A stretch of DNA of 64,000 nucleotides, taken from the NCBI GenBank assembly GCA_034002745.1, contig JAVEZY010000003.1, positions 1-64,000 of the forward strand, given 5' to 3'. Positions 1 through 6,991 of this stretch are shown here, one piece after another. The translations under genes and the position numbers were made by a program. Position 1 is the stretch's first letter; every line of letters begins with the position of its first letter. This stretch comes from JAITWN01 sp034002745. Its GTDB lineage: Bacteria; Pseudomonadota; Gammaproteobacteria; SZUA-140. Under the pieces are notes generated by a model that saw only the letters and a program-made list of their open reading frames with translations, ran no database searches and was not told the origin of the DNA.

Positions 1-127
1 CGCCTACGAGGATTTCGTCGCCCACGGGGGCGAGGCTGGCGCCAAGGAAGCGGGCAAGTGGCGGCTGGAAGGCAAGGAATATGTCGTCCAGGACGGCGAC
101 GTGATCCATTTCCGGTTCAACGTCTGA
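1..127 (+). CDS. ychF: Redox-regulated ATPase YchF (C-terminal end, partial)
   Basis: Only the last 41 codons are inside the window; the reading frame starts at base 2 and ends with TGA at 125-127. The visible residues include EAGKWRLEGKEY and end in DGDVIHFRFNV, which is the highly conserved C-terminal TGS domain of YchF/Obg-like ATPases. YchF is a cytosolic P-loop ATPase that associates with ribosomes and takes part in the oxidative stress response. The nucleotide-binding domain lies outside the window, so its integrity cannot be judged. The tRNA-Met promoter begins about 30 bp after the stop. Confidence 0.93.
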   Translation, partial: AYEDFVAHGGEAGAKEAGKWRLEGKEYVVQDGDVIHFRFNV

Positions 128-155
128 GGACTCGGGCATTCCCGATCGCGGGTGC

Positions 156-184
156 TTGGCAAGGGCCGGGCAACCCGCTATCAT
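156..184 (+). promoter_or_regulatory. Sigma70-type promoter for tRNA-Met
   Basis: The -35 hexamer TTGGCA (156-161) and the -10 hexamer TATCAT (179-184) are separated by exactly 17 bp, and each matches the consensus at 5 of 6 positions. Transcription would start near 191, giving a leader of about 30 nt before the mature tRNA-Met at 222. Confidence 0.65.
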
Positions 185-221
185 TAGCGTCCTCTTTCGT
201 CCGGCTGTTTTTCCTGATATT

Positions 222-298
222 GGCTATGTAGCTCAGTCGGTTAGAGCACGGCATTCATAATGCCGGTGTCGCTGGTTCGAGTCCAGCCATAGCCACCA
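222..298 (+). tRNA. tRNA-Met (anticodon CAT, elongator type)
   Basis: This is a full 77-nt cloverleaf. The acceptor stem GGCTATG pairs with CATAGCC. The D-arm contains AGCTCAGTCGGTTAGAGC. The anticodon stem CGGCA/TGCCG holds the loop TTCATAA with anticodon CAT. The T-arm contains GGTTCGAGTCC. The 3' ACCA is encoded. The fully paired first acceptor position (G-C) and overall similarity to elongator tRNA-Met argue against the initiator, which has an unpaired first base. Confidence 0.96.
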
Positions 299-333
299 CG
301 CATTTTTCCCCATCCGCCATTCCGCGCTCCGGG

Positions 334-783
334 TCAGTCCTCGTCCTTCCGCGGGATGATCGATATCCCTCCATTGGGTTCGAGCACGGCGCGTTTTATC
401 TGGTCCATGCGTTCCAGCCCCTGTGTGCGCGCGGCGTGAAGGATGTCGTCTTCGTCGATCAGTTCCTCGCGCAGCCGCTCGTGCAGTGGCTGACCGTTCT
501 CGACGATCACCGTCGGCGTGCCTTCGAGCAGGCGATCCGCTCGCTCGGAGTGCGCTTTCACCAGGTTCAGGATGATGTCGATGCCGATCAGGGTGACGAT
601 CACGATCATGGCATTGGTCATAGACAGGTCGCGACCGATCAGCGCTTCCTGAATGGTCTCGGCGACGATGAGCACCAGCACGAAGTCGAAGGTCGTGACT
701 TCTCCCAGCGTACGCTTGCCGCTGAAACGGAACACCAGCAGCATGAATGCGTAGACGATCAGGGCTCGTGCTATCGACTCCAT
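334..783 (-). CDS. DUF421/YetF-family membrane protein
   Basis: This 149-residue protein begins with hydrophobic segments (about residues 5-20, 30-50 and 57-75) that contain FSGKRTLGE, a DUF421/YetF signature. A soluble C-terminal domain follows (about 75-149) with the family-typical VIVENGQP stretch. The start has a strong Shine-Dalgarno (GGAGGAAG) just upstream. YetF-like proteins are inner-membrane proteins of unclear function, linked to stress or spore biology in Bacillus. The protein is short compared with 200+ residue homologues but matches the compact proteobacterial form. It follows the gene at 823-1284 in the same direction with a 39-bp gap, so the two are probably co-transcribed. 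Confidence 0.85.
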   Translation of the reverse strand: MESIARALIVYAFMLLVFRFSGKRTLGEVTTFDFVLVLIVAETIQEALIGRDLSMTNAMIVIVTLIGIDIILNLVKAHSERADRLLEGTPTVIVENGQPLHERLREELIDEDDILHAARTQGLERMDQIKRAVLEPNGGISIIPRKDED

Positions 784-822
784 GGTTCTTCCTCCCGACT
801 CTGTCGGCTCGCGGGCGCCTCC

Positions 823-1284
823 TCAGGGGTAGATGAACTGCCGGAAGCGTATCGGTTGACTGCCCTCGATCGCGATCTGCGCGTGAAGCATCCCGGTGGT
901 GAGCGGTGTGATAGAAAAGTCGACCGCCATGCCGGGGTTTTCCGGATCGCCGATGAAGTGGAACGAAACGTGATCCGCGGACCCGTGCACCAGGTAAGGC
1001 TGGGGCAGGATCCAGTCGATGCGCACATTTTCCAGATAGGCGCGATTGAGCGCGATGTGGAGCGAACCCGTATCCAGCGGCTTGCTCGTGCGCAGCGCAA
1101 GTGTCGTCGGTGCGTTCATGCGCCACAGCCCGTCGTACTTCAGGTGCAGCAGCCTGTCGGCGCTCGATGCGCTGAGCCGGGTCGATGGCCCGCCGCCGAA
1201 TCCGCCGGCCGCCGCCGTCAGAATCACGACGCATATAACGATCCATCCGAAGTGGATGCGGTGACCGTGAATGTGCCACGCCAT
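823..1284 (-). CDS. Hypothetical membrane-anchored protein upstream of the DUF421 gene
   Basis: The protein has 153 residues and one N-terminal hydrophobic segment (about residues 13-30), which predicts a signal anchor with the rest in the periplasm. The remainder is beta-rich with no cysteine pairs or catalytic motif that I recognise; LHIALNRAYLENVRIDWI is its most distinctive stretch. It lies directly upstream of and parallel to the DUF421 gene, so a partner role is possible. That is inferred from position only. Start confidence is moderate because the ribosome binding site is weak. Confidence 0.7.
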   Translation of the reverse strand: MAWHIHGHRIHFGWIVICVVILTAAAGGFGGGPSTRLSASSADRLLHLKYDGLWRMNAPTTLALRTSKPLDTGSLHIALNRAYLENVRIDWILPQPYLVHGSADHVSFHFIGDPENPGMAVDFSITPLTTGMLHAQIAIEGSQPIRFRQFIYP

Positions 1285-1467
1285 GCCGCTCGCCCTGTCG
1301 CTTTACGGTGACGAATGTATCCGCAAGCGCACTCGGCGCGCGTTGATATTGCTCAATGCCAGGGGCGACGCCTCACTGTGGCACCGCGGACGGGTGCGGG
1401 TTAGACTCATGCGACCGGCTGGCTGTATATCCGGGGCTTGGGAGTCTGCGGACCGAGTGGTCATGAC

Positions 1468-3897
1468 ATGACGGACCTGTGCGATGAGTGGGCGGAAACC
1501 GATGATCTGCTGCTGCTGAAATTCGGCGATCGGCTGTCCGGCGCGCTGGGAGCAGCGGCGGTACTCGACGATATGTTGGACGCGGTGCTGTCGCTGACTG
1601 GCGCCGACGGCGCAGTGCTGCGAGTTTCCGGATTCCACGGGGAAGCGGGACGCTTGCAGGCCCGCAACCGGGAGAACGGATCCGCGGGCGGGACCGATCT
1701 GTGTTCAGCGGTGCTGGTGTTTGTCGACGTCCTGCTTGCCGAGGGCGGCCGCGAACTTCCGCTTGTCGGTCGTCCGGGTCATGAGCTTCCCTGCGACGAT
1801 GCGGTCTGCGAGAGACTGGTGCGACAGGGGGTGCAGACCGTTCAGGCGACAGCCCTGACGGCGCCCTCCGGAGAAGATCTCGGTCTTCTGGCAATAAGCT
1901 GGCGCCGGCATCACCTGCCTTCCGCGGCGGAATCCCGCAGGCTCGATTTCATCGTCCGGCAGATCGCGGCGGTGGTCGAGCGCATGTTCGCCACTGCCGT
2001 GTGCAGCGAGCCCGCCAGTCGCGGTCTCAGCGTTGCGCGATGCACGCTCGATGCGCTCATGGGCACCGTCGAGCGGGGGATTTGCCGGCTGATACGTCCG
2101 GATGGCATCGCGTTCCTCCTCAAGGAGGGTGAACAATTTCACTATGTCGGCGGAAAACCCGTCGATGCTCCAGGAAAGCCCGCACTATCGAGCCAGCTCG
2201 CGGCGCTGGCCGATCTGGTGCTGCGCGATGGGAAAACCATCAGCGCAAGCGATGTGGCGGCTGATGAGCGCATTCCCTCCGTTTCGCGCGCCGGCCCCGT
2301 CGCCGCGGCCTTGCTGGTGCCGGTCGGCGAACTGGGGCCGGTCGCCGTACTGGCGGTCCATTTTTCCCGGCCCCGCATCTTCGCCTCGGCCGAGATCATG
2401 GCGCTCGAATCCCTCGCCGACATGCTTGGGACCGCATTGCAGCATGCCGGTGAGGCGAATGCGCTGCGCGAGCGGCTCGAGGAGGAATGCCGCGACGCGG
2501 CCGTCGTGCGTGAGACTGAAGCCCGGCTGCGGCGGGCGCTGTCGGCGGGGGAGGTATACGCCTGGGAGTGGAACTGCGCCGACGACACATTGATCCACAG
2601 CGACTCCTGCGCCGTTGTTCTACAGGTGCCGCATGGGCGTGTGCCGGTGACCGGCGATGCCTGGCTGGCATGCGTTTATCCGGAGGATCGGGATCGCTAT
2701 CTGGAGCTTCGTCAGGCCTTGGCACGAGTGAACGGGAGGCAATCGATCACCTACCGCTATGTTCGGCCTGATGGCGGCGTGATATGGCTGCAGGAGGAAT
2801 GCCGGGGCGAAGTCGACAAGCGCGGGCGGTTGCGACGGGTCGCGGGTCTGTCCAGGGATGTGACCGCACGCCATCGTTTCGAGGAATTGCAGCGGCTGCT
2901 GATGCGCGAGTTCGATCATCGTGCCCGCAACATGCTCGCCACCATCCAGGCGATGATCTCCCTTACCGCCCGCACTCAGAACGATATCCATCAGTTCGTG
3001 GCTGCGGTCCAGAGTCGAATCCGCTCGATGGCGCGCGCGCACGAGCTCATCGCCGGATCGCGATGGACCGGCGCGAGCGTGCGCGACATCGTGAGAGACG
3101 AGCTTGATCCCTATGTCGCCGGTAGACCGGATGCGGCATCGATCGTCGGCGTGGACGAAATGCTGACCCCCGGGGCGACCATGGCGGTTGCCATGGCGAT
3201 ACACGAACTGACTACAAACGCCGCCAAATATGGAGCGCTGTCGGTCGCGGAGGGAAGGATCGACATCGAGCTGCGCCGCGACTCGGGCGGCAGCCTGCTG
3301 ATCGAATGGCGCGAATCCGGCGGCCCCAGGGTGGTTCCGCCGACACACCGTGGATTCGGTTCGCTGCTGATCGAGGGCAGCATACGCACTGAGGTCGGCG
3401 GCTCTGCGGAGGTCCGTTATCTGCCGGGGGGGGTGAGCTGCACCATCATCATCCCGGGCCCTCATATCGTCGCCGGAGACGCCGCGGAGAAGGGCGACCG
3501 CATCGCCGAGCCGGAAGGTGACATGGGCAATGGCGGCGACGGCACGATCCTGGTGGTGGGGGATTCTTCAGCGGCTCAGTGCGATACGGCAGCGCGGCTG
3601 CGGTCGTTCGGCTATCGTGTTCTCGTCGCAGGCTCCGTCGATGACGCCACGCGTCTCGCCGGTGGCGAGTCGTTGTCGGGCGCCATCGTGGATATCAACA
3701 TTGGCGAAAAGGATGTGCTTCCGGTGGTCGACGCCCTGGCGGCGCGCGATCTGCCGATCGCGTTCATGACCGGCTGTTTGCTGGTGAATCTTCCCGCCCA
3801 GTATCGAAGCTTTCCTGTGCTCACCCGCCCGCTGCGGCGTGAGACCGTTCATCGCATGCTGTCCCATCCGGCCGAAATGCCAGCCCCGGAAATCTGA
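1468..3897 (+). CDS. Hybrid HWE-family sensor histidine kinase (GAF-GAF-PAS-HWE-HATPase-REC)
   Basis: The protein has 809 residues from the ATG at 1468; an upstream TTG at 1438 in the same frame is less likely. There is no transmembrane segment, so this is a cytosolic sensor. The order is GAF-like (about 20-165), second GAF (about 195-325), PAS_3-type PAS (about 360-465), HWE dimerisation domain with phospho-acceptor His484 in FDHRARNMLATIQ, HATPase with the family WRE triad at 614-616, and a C-terminal receiver (about 690-800) with Asp742. The receiver acid pocket is weak: GDSS replaces the usual DDE-type pair. HWE kinases often respond to light or redox through PAS/GAF domains, but no bilin-binding Cys is obvious. 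It converges on the single-domain receiver at 3986-4345, its likely partner. Confidence 0.9.
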   Translation: MTDLCDEWAETDDLLLLKFGDRLSGALGAAAVLDDMLDAVLSLTGADGAVLRVSGFHGEAGRLQARNRENGSAGGTDLCSAVLVFVDVLLAEGGRELPLVGRPGHELPCDDAVCERLVRQGVQTVQATALTAPSGEDLGLLAISWRRHHLPSAAESRRLDFIVRQIAAVVERMFATAVCSEPASRGLSVARCTLDALMGTVERGICRLIRPDGIAFLLKEGEQFHYVGGKPVDAPGKPALSSQLAALADLVLRDGKTISASDVAADERIPSVSRAGPVAAALLVPVGELGPVAVLAVHFSRPRIFASAEIMALESLADMLGTALQHAGEANALRERLEEECRDAAVVRETEARLRRALSAGEVYAWEWNCADDTLIHSDSCAVVLQVPHGRVPVTGDAWLACVYPEDRDRYLELRQALARVNGRQSITYRYVRPDGGVIWLQEECRGEVDKRGRLRRVAGLSRDVTARHRFEELQRLLMREFDHRARNMLATIQAMISLTARTQNDIHQFVAAVQSRIRSMARAHELIAGSRWTGASVRDIVRDELDPYVAGRPDAASIVGVDEMLTPGATMAVAMAIHELTTNAAKYGALSVAEGRIDIELRRDSGGSLLIEWRESGGPRVVPPTHRGFGSLLIEGSIRTEVGGSAEVRYLPGGVSCTIIIPGPHIVAGDAAEKGDRIAEPEGDMGNGGDGTILVVGDSSAAQCDTAARLRSFGYRVLVAGSVDDATRLAGGESLSGAIVDINIGEKDVLPVVDALAARDLPIAFMTGCLLVNLPAQYRSFPVLTRPLRRETVHRMLSHPAEMPAPEI

Positions 3898-3922
3898 CGA
3901 ACCGGCGGAGAAACAGGGCTCG

Positions 3923-3980
3923 GAGACGCATTTTTGTACCGCAGACGGCTTGCTGCCGCAGCTGGTGAAAAATGCGTCTC
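3923..3980. repeat. Perfect 13-bp inverted repeat between convergent kinase and receiver genes
   Basis: GAGACGCATTTTT (3923-3935) is repeated as its exact reverse complement AAAAATGCGTCTC (3968-3980) around a 32-nt spacer, which itself contains a small CGGC/GCCG stem. It fills the gap between two convergent genes. The T-run sits on the inner side of the stem, unlike a normal intrinsic terminator, so a bidirectional terminator or mRNA-end structure is possible but not classical. Confidence 0.75.
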
Positions 3981-3985
3981 TCTCG

Positions 3986-4345
3986 CTAATTTTCGTGCCG
4001 GGACAGAGCGCGCAGCGTGTCGATGAGCGCAGCGCCGGCGAACGGCTTCAACAGGACCGGAGCCTCGTGAAACTGCTTCGGGATATCCGCTCGGCCGTAG
4101 CCGGTGACGAAGGCGAAAGGAATGGCGCGGGAAGCGAGTGCCACGGCAACCCGTTCCGTCGATTCGCCCTGGAGATTGACGTCCAGCACTGCGCAATCGA
4201 TGGCCTGGCTGTCGATGAGGCGCAGCGCGTCGTCGTTGCGGCTGATCGGTCCCACCGGAGTCATGCCGCAGTCGCGCAATATGGCGCCGATCTCGAGTGC
4301 CAGCAGCGCTTCGTCCTCGACGATCAGTACCCGTTTGCCATCCAT
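3986..4345 (-). CDS. Single-domain response regulator (CheY-like receiver)
   Basis: The whole 119-residue protein is one receiver domain. The acid pocket Glu10/Asp11 (VEDEALLALEIG), phospho-acceptor Asp55 (CAVLDVNLQGE), Thr81 and Lys100 (LLKPF) are all present, so it should be phosphorylatable. There is no output domain. Such stand-alone receivers commonly pair with HWE kinases as phosphate sinks or relay elements. The gene converges on the hybrid HWE kinase at 1468-3897. It lies 28 bp downstream of the outer-membrane barrel gene on the same strand and may share its transcript. Confidence 0.93.
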   Translation of the reverse strand: MDGKRVLIVEDEALLALEIGAILRDCGMTPVGPISRNDDALRLIDSQAIDCAVLDVNLQGESTERVAVALASRAIPFAFVTGYGRADIPKQFHEAPVLLKPFAGAALIDTLRALSRHEN

Positions 4346-4373
4346 CGTCTGCGCCTCCGGTTTTCCTCGCTCG

Positions 4374-4958
4374 TCAAAAGACCAAGCGCAGGCCTACCTT
4401 GGCCGCATCGATGTCGGTTTCGACTCGGAGTGCGCTTTCGTCGAAATCGACTTCATAGCGCGCATATTCCACGATGAATTTGAGCATGCGGCTGATGCGG
4501 AAGTCAAAACCGGCACCATAGAAGATATCGCGATCATCCACGGCCTCTTCGAGGTTCCCCGCGCGTCGAATGGTGGCGTCCCAGAACAGCACGCCGCCTC
4601 GTGCGTAGATTCCCAGTGTTCGGGTCAGTGGATAGCGCAAGGCAATGCTGCCCGTCCAGCCATCGGCTTCCGACTCGATCAGGCGGCCTCCGACCCTGCC
4701 GAAGTCGATGGCGCTGGCCTCGATGGCAAAATAACGAGAGAGATTTATGCCGATGACCGCCTCGGGCAAATCGTTCTCATCGTCAAAGGTGCCACCGCGC
4801 GCCTTGTAGAAGCCATAGTTGGCGCCGAGATAGAACGTGCCGACATCATTCTTCGAATGAGCAGAGGATCCGGATGACGCGGACGCGGCATCATTCGCCA
4901 GGCATGGAAATGCGGCTATGCCGCAAAGCATGGACGCCGTCATGACCCATTGCCGCAT
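4374..4958 (-). CDS. Small outer-membrane beta-barrel protein (OmpA/OprF-porin-like fold)
   Basis: The protein has 194 residues with a signal peptide ending near residue 21 (AFPCLA). Alternating amphipathic strands rich in aromatic residues follow, and it ends in Phe (VGLRLVF), the usual signal for insertion by the BAM complex. GTFYLGANYGFYKARG is a typical first strand of an eight-stranded barrel. No OmpA peptidoglycan-binding domain is attached. A GGGAGG ribosome binding site supports the start. Function is unknown; related barrels are small porins or adhesion factors. It lies upstream of the stand-alone receiver gene. Confidence 0.82.
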   Translation of the reverse strand: MRQWVMTASMLCGIAAFPCLANDAASASSGSSAHSKNDVGTFYLGANYGFYKARGGTFDDENDLPEAVIGINLSRYFAIEASAIDFGRVGGRLIESEADGWTGSIALRYPLTRTLGIYARGGVLFWDATIRRAGNLEEAVDDRDIFYGAGFDFRISRMLKFIVEYARYEVDFDESALRVETDIDAAKVGLRLVF

Positions 4959-5118
4959 GGTAGTCGCCTCCCTGGCTATGTCTCATTCTCCGTCGATCGT
5001 GGTCCGCTCCTGTACGCTGCCGAAGCGGGAATCAGGATGCGCACTCGTCGCGCGCAAGCCGCGCTCCTTCGTTCCCGCATCAACTCAACTGGTCAACAGT
5101 ATCGCCAGGCGCGTGTGT

Positions 5119-5595
5119 TCAGCGTCTAGAGCTGCTCAGGAATCCGATGAGAAAGCCGATCGCCGCTGAGCCTCCGACCGCCATCCATGGATGCCCGTGC
5201 ACCGAGCTGCGCACCGTGGAATAGAGTTCATGCGCATCCTTGTCCAGGCGCCGATAACCATGTTGCAGGCGACGCTCGAGGTGCGCGCTGCGGTCGGCGA
5301 CGCGATCTATGCCGCCGTGCAGATACTCGGCGGCTCGCCGCGTGTAGTAGCCGTTGGTGTTGACTCTGCTCATCCTGCGCATGGGGGGCTCCTTTGGTTC
5401 GGCCTTGCCTTCTTCGGAATCCAGTTTGACCGTTTGCGCTGCTTTCCGCTGCAGCTTGGATGCCAGGTCGCCTGCCTCGTCGGAGGCGGACTTTCGCGAC
5501 CTTCGGCCGGGCGGCTTTTGGCGCGTTGAGGGTGCAGACGCACTTTTCGTGGTTGCTACACCCGCCCGTTTAGTCGTCTGAGGTCGTGATGCCAT
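5119..5595 (-). CDS. DUF883/ElaB-YqjD-like protein with C-terminal membrane anchor
   Basis: The protein has 158 residues. The N-terminal half (1-75) is very basic and rich in Ser, Ala, Lys and Arg (low complexity). The C-terminus has a helical stretch and a short hydrophobic segment with glycines (HPWMAVGGSAAIGFLIG) followed by arginines, as in ElaB/YqjD/DUF883 proteins. Those bind ribosomes and tether them to the inner membrane in stationary phase. The start overlaps the 3' end of the sigma54 regulator gene by 26 bp, and an AGGA ribosome binding site lies inside that gene, so it is probably translated from the same transcript. The long basic N-terminus is unusual for this family. Confidence 0.72.
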   Translation of the reverse strand: MASRPQTTKRAGVATTKSASAPSTRQKPPGRRSRKSASDEAGDLASKLQRKAAQTVKLDSEEGKAEPKEPPMRRMSRVNTNGYYTRRAAEYLHGGIDRVADRSAHLERRLQHGYRRLDKDAHELYSTVRSSVHGHPWMAVGGSAAIGFLIGFLSSSRR

Positions 5596-6991
5596 ATTTT
5601 TTTATCCTGTAGCGTAGAGTGTCGCGTGTCGTGCGCAGGGCGCGCGCCGCGGCCGCGACGTTGTAACGATGGTGCTCCAGTGTTGCCACGATGATGGAGC
5701 GATCCATTTCCTCCAGACCAAGGCTCCCGTCGAGCGGCAGACTGATCCGGTTTCCTTCCTTCACAGGTCCCTCCGCCGCATGCCTGGCGCCCGATGGGCC
5801 GACGTGCGGTTCCACGGTGCTCGCGGCCTCGAGCTGCAGCCACTGCAGGGGGAATTCCTCGCCATGGGAGAACAGCACGCAGCGCTCGATGACATTGCGC
5901 AGCTCGCGTACGTTGCCGCTCCAGTGATGCGCGCGCAGGCGATCCCAGACCGCAGCGGGTACGACGGTGACATTGCGCCCGGCCTTGGCGTTGAACTCGG
6001 TGATGAAGAGCGGCACCAGCACATCGAGATCCTCGATGCGTTCGCGTAGCGGCGGCAGATGCAGATGAAAGACGCTGAGACGGTGATACAGGTCCTCGCG
6101 AAAGGCGCCATCACGAACCGCCTGTGCCAAATCGCGGTTGCTGGCGGCGATCAGTTGCACGTCGACGACCAGTTGATGTTCGCCACCGACGCGACGGAAG
6201 GTCTGCTCCTCGATAGCCTTCAGAATCTTTGCCTGCAGATCGAGGGGCATCTCGCCGATCTCGTCCAGGAACAGGGTGCCGCCGTCGGCCTGCTCCAGCA
6301 TTCCGCGTCGTCGCCCCTTGGCGCCGGTGAACGAGCCCGCCTCGTGGCCGAACAGCTCCGATTCCATCAGGTCCTTGGGTAGCGCCGAGCAATTGATCTC
6401 TATCAGCGGTCCCTGGCGCCGGGCCCCATTGTGATGGAGAATGCGCGCGGCCACGCCCTTTCCGGTCCCGGTCTCGCCGGTGATGATCAGCGCGCGGAAC
6501 GGCGCGGTGCTGAGCCGGCCGAGCAGTTCGCGCACTTGCTGCGCCGCGGCACTGGTGCCGACAAAGGAGGCGGGGCTGTAGCGCTGTCCCGCTTGCATCG
6601 ACTCGTCCTGCAGTCGGCGATTGGCCCGCGCGCTGCGCGCTGCGCCCGCCACCACCAGATCCAGCCGGCTGAAGTCGACCGGCTTTTCCATGAAATCGAA
6701 GGCGCCGAGACGCAGCGCGCGCACCGAATCGGCCACGGTGCCGTAGCCGGTCAACAGGATCCACTCGCCTTCGCCGACGCCGAGTTCATCGAGCAGATCG
6801 AGTGCATTGCCGTCCGGCAGGCTCATGTCGCTGATCACGACCAGCGGGGAAACGCCTTCTTCGGCGAGCAGGCGCCGGGCATCCTTGAGGGTGCGCGCCA
6901 CGACCACGCGCCAGTGTTCCCGCCGATAATGGCGTTCGATCTCCTGCGCCAGCAGGGGCTCATCCTCAATGACCAGCAGCGTCCGCGGCAT
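5570..6991 (-). CDS. Sigma54-dependent response regulator (NtrC family)
   Basis: The protein has 473 residues from the ATG at 6991, chosen over an upstream TTG because GGAAGG precedes it. The receiver (1-120) carries Asp55 (VISDMSLPDG). The AAA+ domain (about 140-375) has Walker A GETGTGKG and Walker B TLFLDEIGEMP. The sigma54-contact loop reads GSFTGA (219-224) instead of GAFTGA. A Fis-type helix-turn-helix ends the protein (about 430-470, NVAAAARALRTTRDTLR). It activates RNA polymerase-sigma54 when phosphorylated by the kinase whose gene overlaps it by 26 bp. It resembles the GlrR/QseF subgroup in layout, but the name is not certain. Confidence 0.92.
   Translation of the reverse strand: MPRTLLVIEDEPLLAQEIERHYRREHWRVVVARTLKDARRLLAEEGVSPLVVISDMSLPDGNALDLLDELGVGEGEWILLTGYGTVADSVRALRLGAFDFMEKPVDFSRLDLVVAGAARSARANRRLQDESMQAGQRYSPASFVGTSAAAQQVRELLGRLSTAPFRALIITGETGTGKGVAARILHHNGARRQGPLIEINCSALPKDLMESELFGHEAGSFTGAKGRRRGMLEQADGGTLFLDEIGEMPLDLQAKILKAIEEQTFRRVGGEHQLVVDVQLIAASNRDLAQAVRDGAFREDLYHRLSVFHLHLPPLRERIEDLDVLVPLFITEFNAKAGRNVTVVPAAVWDRLRAHHWSGNVRELRNVIERCVLFSHGEEFPLQWLQLEAASTVEPHVGPSGARHAAEGPVKEGNRISLPLDGSLGLEEMDRSIIVATLEHHRYNVAAAARALRTTRDTLRYRIKKYGITTSDD

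Noticed and set aside
156..172. Sigma54 promoter before tRNA-Met
   Set aside because: TGGCAAG resembles a -24 element, but the -12 part does not fit. A better sigma70 promoter uses the same bases.
436..1311. Open frame of 291 codons on the plus strand over the DUF421 region
   Set aside because: The minus-strand genes have ribosome binding sites and family or membrane features; this frame has none.
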